Shown here in pieces: positions 25,152 through 32,998 of a stretch of 64,000 nucleotides of DNA. The DNA is taken from NCBI GenBank assembly GCA_937880095.1, contig CALFLK010000025.1:1-64000 (forward strand), written 5' to 3'. Source of the stretch: an uncultured Faecalibacterium sp. (GTDB taxonomy: Bacteria > Bacillota > Clostridia > Oscillospirales > Ruminococcaceae). How positions within the stretch are numbered: position 1 is the stretch's first letter; each line of letters begins with the position of its first letter. The position numbers and the translations under genes were made by a program. The notes below the pieces were generated by a model. It saw nothing but the letters and a program-made list of their open reading frames with translations, did no database searches and had not been told where the DNA came from.

Positions 25152-27059
25152 TTACTCCGTAATTTGATAGATGGTATATTCACCCTGCCGGAACCACACC
25201 GGGTACCGCTGGGCATACCAATCTTCATGATTTTGATAGTCGTTTCTTTCGTAGCTGGAATACATCACATAGTCCACATCCCATGTGTGCAGCAGCTCCT
25301 CCGAGGGATTTTCATACATCTCCCGCACGGCTGCATCCTGTGCTTCAAAGTGCATTCCGTGGAAATAAACATACAGGGACGAACCGCAGATGATTTGCCG
25401 ACCCGCCAGCGAAGCTACCGGATTCAAGTGCTGGCGTCCGGTCAAAAATACCGCATCCGACGCAGCGTTTTCATCCACATACTCCGCCAGCACAATGCCG
25501 CTTGCGCTGAACACCTGATAGTTGCTGATTGCTTCACGCCCCAGCGTTAAGATGCCGGACAATGTACCTGTCACCACCACAGCAGCCGCCAGAATCGCTT
25601 TTGCCGGGCGGCTGTGGATGTGGGAAATCCAATCCCACACGGCACCCGCCACCAGAATACAGGTGAGCAAAAACCAGAAGTACAGCAGCTTGATATTATC
25701 GTAATAGTTGGGCTGGAACACCACCAGCTCACTGATGACCTTTACCACAAAGCCACCCAAAAACAAGCTGCGCATCGCTTTATCCGCCCACAAGAATGCA
25801 GGAATCATCAGGATATACACGATACCGATGTTCTTGATGTAGAACCAGAAAAAGTTTTCACCGGTGCCGTTGTTGACCCAGTTGAATACCGGCTGCAAAA
25901 AGCCGTTACCGCCAGATGTCTGCTGAAAAATCACGCCGAACAGCTGCGGAATACACAGTGTGCCTGCTGTTGCCGCATAAGCAATCCAAGGGCGCAAACC
26001 AGTCCAGCTGCGGTTTTGAATCGCTTCTTTTGCCGGACGGCACAAGTACACCGCACTGACAATGACCATCATCAGCAAGCTGTGGGTCTGCATCAAGGGC
26101 ATACTGCCTGCCAAAAGGCCCAGCGCAAACCACAGGTGTTTCTCGCCCTGAAAGGCAAATCGATACAGCAGGTACAGGGCAGGCATTGCCAGCGCCCAGC
26201 CCATCATAGTCGCACGCTGGGGAACCAGCAAATCTGCGATACAGTTGACCCAGCGGAGATTCTTTTCCACAAAGTTTGTAGGCGTGGTGTAATATCCGGT
26301 GAAAATCGAAGCGAACTGCTCTTTACTTCCCAGGAAATACAAAAAGCCCAAGCCTGCACCATAAATAAACAGCAAACTTGCCAGAGTCGCTTTCCCCGGA
26401 TGCTGCAATGCCTGTCGTGCCAACAGCCATACACCGCCGAAAATACTGACCAGTGCCGGGATGCACGGCAGGATATATGCCAATTTCAGCCCTGCACCAA
26501 ACAGCAAAAATACGCTGGAAACGCTCTCGCACAAAAACGGGTAGCCGAACACTTCCTGCCCCGCTAAAAGGGAATAATGGGGCGGCATTTTACCGCTGAC
26601 CGCAATGTTCTTGATAAATGCAAGGTGCATCGCAGTATCGCCGTAGCCGCTTTGACCTGTATAGTATGCCCCATTGGCAGGCTCGTAACGCAGCACATGG
26701 GTATAGAGCAGATACACCGTCAGCAGAAAAGCAGGCAAACAGGCAAACAGCATCCAAAGCCACTCCTGTTTGCGGTCTGACTGGGTCTGTACCGTATTTT
26801 CATCCAGCACTGCGGTTTTCTTGTACCATGCCCACAAACCGACTGCGCCGACGCACACACCGCTGATAACTGCCGCAGGGATGGTAAAACCTGTCACCAA
26901 CGCCGCAGCAGCCGGCAGCATTGCCAGCATTGCCGTGGCGATCCCGCATCCCACCGGAATCGTATGCAAAGCACCCGCCGACGGCAAACACCGTCGCGCC
27001 AGACCAATACCTGCCCACACATACAATACCATGTATGTGATACTTATTATCTCACCCAT
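25152..27059 (-). CDS. Large polytopic membrane protein, GT-C glycosyltransferase-like
   Basis: 635 residues with about 14 membrane helices and a soluble C-terminal part (about 520-635). An early extracellular loop contains SGYGDTAMHLAFIKNIAVSGKMPPH, whose acidic residue and DxxxHL pattern resemble the first loop of GT-C enzymes that use lipid-linked sugars. PQRATMMGWALAMPALY marks another conserved-looking segment. I cannot assign a precise family or substrate. The ribosome site AGAGGAGG precedes the ATG. It lies after the asnS terminator and directly before mutY, probably in one transcript with it. Confidence 0.6.
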   Translation of the reverse strand: MGEIISITYMVLYVWAGIGLARRCLPSAGALHTIPVGCGIATAMLAMLPAAAALVTGFTIPAAVISGVCVGAVGLWAWYKKTAVLDENTVQTQSDRKQEWLWMLFACLPAFLLTVYLLYTHVLRYEPANGAYYTGQSGYGDTAMHLAFIKNIAVSGKMPPHYSLLAGQEVFGYPFLCESVSSVFLLFGAGLKLAYILPCIPALVSIFGGVWLLARQALQHPGKATLASLLFIYGAGLGFLYFLGSKEQFASIFTGYYTTPTNFVEKNLRWVNCIADLLVPQRATMMGWALAMPALYLLYRFAFQGEKHLWFALGLLAGSMPLMQTHSLLMMVIVSAVYLCRPAKEAIQNRSWTGLRPWIAYAATAGTLCIPQLFGVIFQQTSGGNGFLQPVFNWVNNGTGENFFWFYIKNIGIVYILMIPAFLWADKAMRSLFLGGFVVKVISELVVFQPNYYDNIKLLYFWFLLTCILVAGAVWDWISHIHSRPAKAILAAAVVVTGTLSGILTLGREAISNYQVFSASGIVLAEYVDENAASDAVFLTGRQHLNPVASLAGRQIICGSSLYVYFHGMHFEAQDAAVREMYENPSEELLHTWDVDYVMYSSYERNDYQNHEDWYAQRYPVWFRQGEYTIYQITE

Positions 27060-27106
27060 GGGATGCCCTCCTCTTTTGATTGCCGCATTTACGCTGTGCC
27101 ATGCAC

Positions 27107-27153
27107 AAAAAAGAGGGCGACCATATGCCTTTTTTGCAAAGTCATTGTTCGCC
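27107..27153 (-). terminator. Terminator after asnS
   Basis: GAGGGCGA and TCGCCCTC pair over a long loop, followed on the minus strand by TTTTTT. The upstream arm also contains an AGGAGG site for a possible 17-codon reading frame (27092-27145). Confidence 0.6.
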
Positions 27154-27175
27154 CTCCTGATTCAATTTTTATGGA

Positions 27176-28564
27176 TTAGAAGCCGTAAGCAGTACGGGGG
27201 AACGGCAGAACATCACGGATGTTCTGGATGCCGGTCAAGTACATGACCAGACGCTCGAAGCCCACACCGTAACCAGCGTGCTCTACGCCGCCGAACTTAC
27301 GCAGATCCAGATACCAGCCGTAATCCTCGGTATTCAGACCCAGCTCATTCATGCGAGCAACCAGCTTATCGTAGTTTTCTTCACGCTGGCTGCCGCCGAT
27401 CAGCTCGCCAATGCCGGGAACCAGCATATCGGCTGCTGCAACGGTCTTGCCATCTGCGTTCTGCTTCATGTAGAAGCTCTTGATCTCCTTGGGGTAATCG
27501 GTGACGAACACGGGCTTCTTGTACACAACCTCGGTCAGGTAGCGCTCGTGCTCGGTCTGAATATCAGTGCCCCACTCGACAGGGAACTGGAACTTCTTGT
27601 TGTTCTTTTCCAGAATCTCGATTGCCTCGGTGTAGGTCACGCGTGCAAAGTCGCTGTTTGCGACCAGCTCCAGACGCTCGATCAGGCCCTTGTCCACGAA
27701 GGAGTTGAAGAAGTTCATCTCATCGGGGCAGTTATCCAACACATAGCGGATGACGTACTTGATCAGTGCCTCAGCGTTGTCCATGTAGCCGGACAGATCG
27801 CAGAAAGCCATTTCCGGCTCGATCATCCAGAACTCTGCTGCATGACGGGTGGTGAAGGACTTTTCTGCACGGAAGGTAGGTCCAAAGGTATAGACCTTAC
27901 CGAATGCCATTGCCATAGCTTCAGCTTCCAGCTGGCCGGAAACGGTCAGGCTAACGGGCTTTTCAAAGAAGTCCTGGCTGTAATCCACAGCGCCGTCCTC
28001 GGTCTTGGGGACGTTGTTCAGATCCATGGTGGTTACCTGGAACATCTCGCCTGCGCCTTCGCAGTCAGATGCGGTGAACAGCGGGGTGTGTGCGTACACA
28101 AAGCCGTTCTCCTGGAAGAAGCGGTGGATGGCAAAAGCAGCCACACTGCGCACACGGAAAGCTGCACCAAAGGTGTTGGTGCGGGGGCGCAGGGTGGGCA
28201 GAGTACGCAGGTACTCCATGCTCATACGCTTTTTCTGCAGGGGGTACTCGTCGGTGGGGCAGGTGCCCAGAATCTCGACGGTATCTGCATTCAGCTCAAA
28301 GGGCTGACGTGCTTCCGGCGTCAAAACCAGCTTGCCGGTAATCTTCATGCTGGTGTACAGGCCAGAGTGGATCACTTCATCATAATTCGCAACCTTATCT
28401 GCCTGTAAGACGATCTGCAGGGTCTTGAAGCAGCCGCCGTCCGACAGTGCTACAAAGCCGATATTCTTGGAATCCCGGATATTCTTTGCCCAGCCGCAAA
28501 CCGTGATGGTGCTGCCGTCGGCAGGAGTAGACGTATACAGGGATGCAATTTCAATTCGTTCCAT
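27176..28564 (-). CDS. asnS: Asparaginyl-tRNA synthetase
   Basis: 462 residues from ATG 28564, the usual AsnRS length. It charges tRNA-Asn. Residues 1-105 are the OB-fold anticodon-binding domain (ITVCGWAKNIRDSKNIGFVALSDG). The class II core follows with motif 1 (RVRSVAAFAIHRFFQENGFVYAHTP), motif 2 (FRAEKSFTTRHAAEFWMIEPEMAF) and motif 3 (GYGVGFERLVMYLTG). The VFVTDYPKEIKSFYMKQN segment is typical of AsnRS rather than AspRS. The leader is only about 55 bases, with a GGCGAATCGCC hairpin; there is no room for a T-box. A strong promoter lies at 28622-28650. Confidence 0.97.
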   Translation of the reverse strand: MERIEIASLYTSTPADGSTITVCGWAKNIRDSKNIGFVALSDGGCFKTLQIVLQADKVANYDEVIHSGLYTSMKITGKLVLTPEARQPFELNADTVEILGTCPTDEYPLQKKRMSMEYLRTLPTLRPRTNTFGAAFRVRSVAAFAIHRFFQENGFVYAHTPLFTASDCEGAGEMFQVTTMDLNNVPKTEDGAVDYSQDFFEKPVSLTVSGQLEAEAMAMAFGKVYTFGPTFRAEKSFTTRHAAEFWMIEPEMAFCDLSGYMDNAEALIKYVIRYVLDNCPDEMNFFNSFVDKGLIERLELVANSDFARVTYTEAIEILEKNNKKFQFPVEWGTDIQTEHERYLTEVVYKKPVFVTDYPKEIKSFYMKQNADGKTVAAADMLVPGIGELIGGSQREENYDKLVARMNELGLNTEDYGWYLDLRKFGGVEHAGYGVGFERLVMYLTGIQNIRDVLPFPRTAYGF

Positions 28565-28621
28565 GATTCTTCCCACTCTTTTTCTAAAATTGTCGGCGAT
28601 TCGCCGCATATACATTCAATT

Positions 28622-28650
28622 ATTATAAAGGAATTTCCCCGCCTTGTAAA
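28622..28650 (-). promoter_or_regulatory. Promoter of asnS
   Basis: Minus strand TTTACA, 17 bases, TATAAT. A run of ten G lies two bases upstream of the -35 box. Confidence 0.82.
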
Positions 28651-28652
28651 GT

Positions 28653-28662
28653 CCCCCCCCCC
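28653..28662. repeat. Homopolymer C10/G10 tract
   Basis: Ten consecutive C on the plus strand between the spoIIP stop and the asnS -35 box. Its length could vary by slippage or be miscalled by sequencing. Confidence 0.95.
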
Positions 28663-28698
28663 GGCATAAACAGTCGATTCATCTGGTCTTTTTCCCGG

Positions 28699-29820
28699 TC
28701 AGCCTTGCAGAAGTACCCGCGCCAGCGATTGCGCCGCAAGCCGTCCGGCGTATAATGCTTCGTTCAGATTGGTACCGTGTCCACCCACTTCCAACAGTAA
28801 TGCACCGGTAGAAAGGTCCTGATTATAAAAGCGATGGCTGTACAGAACGGGTCGAGTCAGACCGGGATAATCTGTTTCCATGGCAGACTGCCATGCTGCC
28901 GCAAATGCCAGATTCTGCATACAGTTGGGCAGCTTCACGCTGCCGCCGTTGTCTGCGCCGGAAATAATCATCACCTGTGCAGACTGACGTCCATCAATTT
29001 CTGCCACCGGAGCCATGCGCACACCATCCGATTCGATGGCATCCCGGTGTACATCCAAAATCACTTTGATGCTGGGGTACTTTGCCAGCCAGCTTTGCGC
29101 GACGGCACGGCTGTTATCATAGCTGGCGTTATAGCTGGGGTAATCGTTCAGGGTAGTATCATGTATAGTATTTACGCCCGCCGCATTGAGCACATCGGTC
29201 ATTACCTGACCCACTGCGCAAACGCTGATGCTGTTGTCGGTACTGCGGGCCGTATCCCCCGGCGCATAACACAACCCGTTATGGGTTCGGTAGCACTCGG
29301 TTGCGTGGGTATGCAAAATCAACACCTGCGGCTCTGCGCTGTTTTTCTCTATGGAAAACGGCAGCCCAGCCTGCACTGCCGCCGCAATATCCTGCTGGCT
29401 GGTGGTTTTGGTGTTATTCCGAATCGTAGCCGGACCGCATGGTACAAATACACCGCCCGCCGATTGGCTGTAATGCTTCTCGGTTACTTTACCCGCTCCG
29501 GCAGGCGGATCACCTTCCGGTAAATCGACCCAGTCGTTTATCTGGGGAAGTGTATTTGCCGGCAGTTCTGTTGGTATGGCTTGCTCCGGGGTGGATTCCG
29601 GTATTTGATCCGGCACCTGCGTAGGTGGAACCGGACTTTCATTTGCTTGCACTGCGGCTTGTTCCGACATTGCTGCGCGCATAGCGGGTACCGGACCTGC
29701 CAAAGCACTGCCTGCCCCCAATGTCCATAGCGGAATCTGTGACGCCTTTGCCGCCAGAGAAATCGACAACGCCGCACCCACCAGCGGCAAATAGAACCAG
29801 TTTCGATTTGTTTTTCGCAT
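28699..29820 (-). CDS. spoIIP: Stage II sporulation protein P
   Basis: 373 residues from ATG 29820 (AAGGGG upstream). One N-terminal helix (about residues 8-30) is followed by a Pro/Glu-rich linker to residue 110 and the SpoIIP amidase/endopeptidase domain. The metal and catalytic motifs are visible: LILHTHATECY, ILDVHRDA and ALLLEVGGHGTNLNEA. SpoIIP works with SpoIID and SpoIIM to thin septal peptidoglycan and drive engulfment from the mother cell. In Bacillus it is transcribed by sigma-E, and a good sigma-E-like promoter lies at 29858-29886. It diverges from rpsT; gpr, its Bacillus neighbour, is absent. Confidence 0.94.
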   Translation of the reverse strand: MRKTNRNWFYLPLVGAALSISLAAKASQIPLWTLGAGSALAGPVPAMRAAMSEQAAVQANESPVPPTQVPDQIPESTPEQAIPTELPANTLPQINDWVDLPEGDPPAGAGKVTEKHYSQSAGGVFVPCGPATIRNNTKTTSQQDIAAAVQAGLPFSIEKNSAEPQVLILHTHATECYRTHNGLCYAPGDTARSTDNSISVCAVGQVMTDVLNAAGVNTIHDTTLNDYPSYNASYDNSRAVAQSWLAKYPSIKVILDVHRDAIESDGVRMAPVAEIDGRQSAQVMIISGADNGGSVKLPNCMQNLAFAAAWQSAMETDYPGLTRPVLYSHRFYNQDLSTGALLLEVGGHGTNLNEALYAGRLAAQSLARVLLQG

Positions 29821-29857
29821 TCCTGCACGCCCCTTTTCCACGAAATGTCCTGCCGTA

Positions 29858-29886
29858 TAGGTATGCAGAAGCGCAAAAGACTATGC
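29858..29886 (-). promoter_or_regulatory. Putative sigma-E promoter of spoIIP
   Basis: Minus strand GCATAGT, 14 bases, CATACCTA, compared with the Bacillus sigma-E consensus KMATATT-N14-CATACAHT: 6 of 7 and 6 of 8 matches with exact spacing. It ends 37 bases before the start. Confidence 0.6.
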
Positions 29887-29932
29887 CTGGCAAAAAAATT
29901 TCTTATTTTTCGTAAAAAAAACCGAAAAACTA

Positions 29933-29962
29933 TTGCGTTATCGTCCTGACTTGTGCTATCAT
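29933..29962 (+). promoter_or_regulatory. Promoter of rpsT
   Basis: TTGCGT, 18 bases, TATCAT, with TG before the -10. Leader about 30 bases. Confidence 0.75.
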
Positions 29963-30000
29963 AAGATGCACTGTTATGGGTAGCTAAGGAGGTGGAACGA

Positions 30001-30261
30001 ATGCCTAATATCAAATCCCAGATGGATCGTGTTGTCCTGTCCGCTAAGCAGCAGGCTCGCAACAAGTCCGTTAAGACCAACCTGAAGACAGTCATCAAGG
30101 AGGCAGACGCTGCCATCGATGCTAAAGCCGCTGACAAGGACGCTGCTGTCCTGGCCGCTGTTTCCGCGATCGACAAGGCTCGCGCCAAGGGTATCATCAA
30201 GAAGAGCACCGCTTCTCGCAAGATCAGCCGTATGGCTAAGCGTGCAAACAAGAACGCTTGA
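30001..30261 (+). CDS. rpsT: 30S ribosomal protein S20
   Basis: 86 residues from ATG 30001 with AAGGAGGTG upstream. Normal S20 length and composition: very Lys/Ala-rich, with MPNIKSQ at the start and IIKKSTASRKISRMAKRANK at the end, which bind 16S rRNA during assembly of the small subunit. Monocistronic, with its own promoter and terminator, between spoIIP and spoVAE. Confidence 0.97.
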   Translation: MPNIKSQMDRVVLSAKQQARNKSVKTNLKTVIKEADAAIDAKAADKDAAVLAAVSAIDKARAKGIIKKSTASRKISRMAKRANKNA

Positions 30262-30288
30262 TTTTCCCTACAGATTGATAGACTTAAA

Positions 30289-30322
30289 CAAAGCCACTTA
30301 CTCGCAAGGGTAAGTGGCTTTT
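30289..30322. terminator. Bidirectional terminator between rpsT and spoVAE
   Basis: AAAGCCACTTAC and GTAAGTGGCTTT form a perfect 12-bp stem with an 8-base loop and a T-rich tail. Confidence 0.9.
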
Positions 30323-30345
30323 GTTTTGCTCTTTTTTCAATTGAA

Positions 30346-30702
30346 TCAGTTGGGGTCCTTGCTGCGGAAAATCAGCGCTGCTGCTACGCCGCACACAAGG
30401 CTTGCTGTGATACCGCCTGCTGCTGCGCCTAAACCGCCCGTCAGACAGCCGATCAGACCTTTTTCTGCTACGGCTTCGGCCACGCCGGTTGCCAGCAAAT
30501 GCCCAAACCCCAACAGTGGTACAGATGCACCCGCACCCGCCAAATCCACCAGCGGTTTATACAGTCCCAGTGCGGAAAGTACCACACCCGTCACCACATA
30601 GCCCGCGAGAATACGACCGGGGGTCAAATTGGTCAGGTCAATAAATATCTGACCCACGGCACAAATTATGCCGCCAATCAAAAATGCCCATACAAACTGC
30701 AT
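30346..30702 (-). CDS. spoVAE: Stage V sporulation protein AE
   Basis: 118 residues, the size of SpoVAEb, with four membrane helices. It begins FVWAFLIGGIICAVGQIFIDLTNLTPGRIL, as in SpoVAC/AE proteins, and carries the GAGASVPLLGFGHLLATGVAEAV segment. It forms part of the forespore membrane channel that moves Ca-dipicolinic acid into the spore and releases it in germination. It lies 47 bases after spoVAD with AAAGGAAA before the ATG, as in the usual spoVAC-AD-AE order. Here the AC gene is 3 kb away. Confidence 0.95.
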   Translation of the reverse strand: MQFVWAFLIGGIICAVGQIFIDLTNLTPGRILAGYVVTGVVLSALGLYKPLVDLAGAGASVPLLGFGHLLATGVAEAVAEKGLIGCLTGGLGAAAGGITASLVCGVAAALIFRSKDPN

Positions 30703-30749
30703 TATCGTTTCCTTTCTCCTGCCGAATCCTAAACTTTCGGCAGGTCTTT

Positions 30750-31754
30750 TTATTTTTGCGCCGCCAACTCAACCAGATGGGCAATGCCGGGGATTGATTC
30801 TTTCTGCAAAAAAATCGACTGACTCATCAGCGCACCGGTTGCCACAAACAGCACCTTTTGATAGACGCCCTGCATCAAATTGGGCAAAATATGGCTGCAC
30901 AGTACCGCCGCACTGCATCCGCAGCCACTGCCACCTGCACCCACAGAGGGGTCATCCCCATACAGCAGACAGCCGCAGTCCTGATGATTGGCAAGGTCTA
31001 CACCTTCCCGCTGCATCAGCTGGTGCAGCAGTTCGCTGCCCACCTTGCCCAAATCGCCGGTGAAAATCACATCGAAATCCGCCGGGGTTTTACCGGTATC
31101 CTGAAAATAGCGCAGCAAGGTATCTGCTGCTGCCGGTGCCATAGCGGCACCCATATTGGTAATATCTTTGATTTGCAAGTCCTGTACACGTCCAAATGCG
31201 ACAGACGGCACCTGCACGCCCGGACCCGCTGGGTGCAGCAGCACACAGCCTGCTGCTGTAGCGGTCCACTGAGAAGTCGGGGTGCGCATTCCGCCATAAT
31301 CCAGCGGCATACGGAACTGTCGTTCTGCGGCGCAGAAATGGCTTGCCGTCATGGCAAGAATGTTATCGCCCACACCACTGCTGGCAAGACACGCCCCCAG
31401 CGCCAAGCTTTCCGCCATGGTGCTGCACGCACCATATAACCCTGTAAACGGAACTTTCAGCTGACGCATAGCATAGCTGCTTGCGGTACACTGCGCCTGC
31501 AAATCACCAGCAAGCGCCAGATGAATCTGATTTGGCTGCAAACCTGCCTTTTCGATACAGGTGCGCGCGGTTTCTTCCAGCATTTGTGCTTCCGCTTTTT
31601 CCCAGCTTTTCTGATCCAGACGATTATCACCATATAATAAATCCAGCCCAGCCGCCAGTGGACCGTTGCTTTCTCGCTTACCGCCCGCAGATGCCCATGT
31701 CCCTATCACCGGCGGATGGGGCAGCTGCAATACACTTTCGCTTCGTATCGCCAA
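30750..31754 (-). CDS. spoVAD: Stage V sporulation protein AD
   Basis: 334 residues with a TTG start at 31754. An in-frame stop lies 9 bases upstream, and GGTGAG sits about 5 bases before the TTG. Thiolase/ketosynthase-like fold with YGACSTMAESLALGA, SHFCAAERQFRMPLDYGG, MGAAMAPAAADTLLRYF, GDLGKVGSELL and GGSGCGCSAAVL, all matching SpoVAD. It binds dipicolinic acid directly on the outer face of the spore inner membrane. Instead of spoVAC, the upstream neighbour is a divergent aldo/keto reductase gene, so spoVAD-AE needs its own promoter. A GCATA element with GGAAACCTTT 15 bases on is a weak sigma-F/G candidate. Confidence 0.95.
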   Translation of the reverse strand: MAIRSESVLQLPHPPVIGTWASAGGKRESNGPLAAGLDLLYGDNRLDQKSWEKAEAQMLEETARTCIEKAGLQPNQIHLALAGDLQAQCTASSYAMRQLKVPFTGLYGACSTMAESLALGACLASSGVGDNILAMTASHFCAAERQFRMPLDYGGMRTPTSQWTATAAGCVLLHPAGPGVQVPSVAFGRVQDLQIKDITNMGAAMAPAAADTLLRYFQDTGKTPADFDVIFTGDLGKVGSELLHQLMQREGVDLANHQDCGCLLYGDDPSVGAGGSGCGCSAAVLCSHILPNLMQGVYQKVLFVATGALMSQSIFLQKESIPGIAHLVELAAQK

Positions 31755-31800
31755 AAAATCTCACCATCCTCTCAAAAAAAGGTTTCCCGTCGGGGTTGCG

Positions 31801-31812
31801 GATATGCATATC
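31801..31812. repeat. 12-bp perfect palindrome between spoVAD and the aldo/keto reductase gene
   Basis: GATATGCATATC reads the same on both strands. It lies in the divergent intergenic region, 33 bases upstream of the reductase promoter. It could be an operator; it also contains the GCATA of a weak forespore promoter. Confidence 0.5.
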
Positions 31813-31844
31813 AACCAGCCTGACATTTTCTGTATTTTTTCACG

Positions 31845-31873
31845 TTCTTTTTATTTTGCATCTGTGCTATAAT
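31845..31873 (+). promoter_or_regulatory. Promoter of the aldo/keto reductase gene
   Basis: Extended -10 TGCTATAAT with a weak TTCTTT -35 at 17 bases. The leader of about 45 bases ends in AAAGGAG. Confidence 0.7.
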
Positions 31874-31923
31874 GAGCTTACTATAAAATGCACCTCAATT
31901 TTTTAATAAAGGAGTGATTCTTC

Positions 31924-32928
31924 ATGGCTTATATTGCTAATCCCGATCGTTATAATGACATGGAATACGCCCGCTGCGGTCAAAGCGGACTGCTGCTGCC
32001 TCGTGTATCTATGGGTTTCTGGCAGAACTTCGGCACCAACACGGACCCTGCAACCATTAAGGAGCTGTGCTTTACCGCGCTGGACTGCGGTATCACCTAT
32101 TTTGATTTAGCAAACAACTACGGTCCCGAACCGGGTGCTGCCGAGCGCAATTTGGGCGAACTGCTGCGCACCGACCTGAAGCCGTATCGTGATGAGCTGA
32201 TCATCTCTACCAAGGCAGGTCATCCCATGTGGCCCGGTCCCTATGGCAACTGGGGCAGCCGCAAGCACCTGATTGCCAGCCTGGACCAGAGCCTGATGCG
32301 CCTGGGCGTGGACTATGTGGATATTTTCTACCATCACCGCATGGACCCCAACACTCCGCTGGAGGAAACCATCAACACCCTGTGCGACATCGTCAAACAG
32401 GGCAAGGCACTGTATATCGGTCTATCCAAGTACGACGGGCCTCACATGGAGCGCGCAGCCCAGATGCTGGAAAAGCGTCACTGCCCCTTTATCGTGTGCC
32501 AGAACCGCTACAATATGCTGGACCGCACCATTGAAACCAACGGTCTGGAAGGCGCACTGCTGAAAAAGGATAAGGGCATGGTCGCATTCAGCCCGCTGGC
32601 GCGCGGTTTCCTGACTGACCGCTACTTCAACGGCATCCCTGAGGGCAGCTATGCAGCCCGCAACAAAGAATTTGCCCGCACCCTGACCGACAAGCGTCTG
32701 GCACAGGTATCCTGCCTGAATGCGCTGGCTGCAGAACGCGGTCAGACTTTGGCACAGATGGCTCTGTCCTGGGTACTGCGCAACAAGGTCGTCACTACCG
32801 TTCTGGTTGGCGCAAGCACGCCGGAGCAGATCCGTGAAAACGCTGCTGCTGCCTGCCAGAATCACCACTTCACCGACGTGGAGCTGAACTCCATTGACGC
32901 GATCTTGGATCTGCCCCAGCAGGTTTAA
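31924..32928 (+). CDS. Aldo/keto reductase (YghZ-like)
   Basis: 334 residues, a complete TIM-barrel reductase using NADPH. The tetrad is visible: Asp and Tyr in TYFDLANNYG, Lys in IISTKAGHPMWPGPYGNWGSRKHL, and His in VDIFYHHRMDPNTPLEE. The PGPYGNWGS insertion and the YIGLSKYDGP and QNRYNMLDR segments are typical of the YghZ/glyceraldehyde 3-phosphate reductase branch, which reduces aldehydes such as methylglyoxal. The substrate is inferred only from the family. It sits, reversed, inside the split spoVA cluster. A hairpin with a T run separates it from the next gene. Confidence 0.93.
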   Translation: MAYIANPDRYNDMEYARCGQSGLLLPRVSMGFWQNFGTNTDPATIKELCFTALDCGITYFDLANNYGPEPGAAERNLGELLRTDLKPYRDELIISTKAGHPMWPGPYGNWGSRKHLIASLDQSLMRLGVDYVDIFYHHRMDPNTPLEETINTLCDIVKQGKALYIGLSKYDGPHMERAAQMLEKRHCPFIVCQNRYNMLDRTIETNGLEGALLKKDKGMVAFSPLARGFLTDRYFNGIPEGSYAARNKEFARTLTDKRLAQVSCLNALAAERGQTLAQMALSWVLRNKVVTTVLVGASTPEQIRENAAAACQNHHFTDVELNSIDAILDLPQQV

Positions 32929-32947
32929 CCGCTGTTGTTAAAAGTCC

Positions 32948-32984
32948 AAATCTTCCACGGACCCGTGTTCGTGGAAGATTTTTT
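32948..32984 (+). terminator. Intergenic terminator directly before a ribosome site
   Basis: AAATCTTCCACG and CGTGGAAGATTT form a perfect 12-bp stem with a 10-base loop and T6. The next gene's CGGAGG begins four bases after the T run, so expression of that gene from this transcript depends on read-through. Confidence 0.85.
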
Positions 32985-32998
32985 GTTCGGAGGAACTT

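Noticed and set aside
28565..28698. T-box riboswitch before asnS
   Set aside because: The leader is only about 55 bases and has no specifier loop, T-box sequence or terminator.
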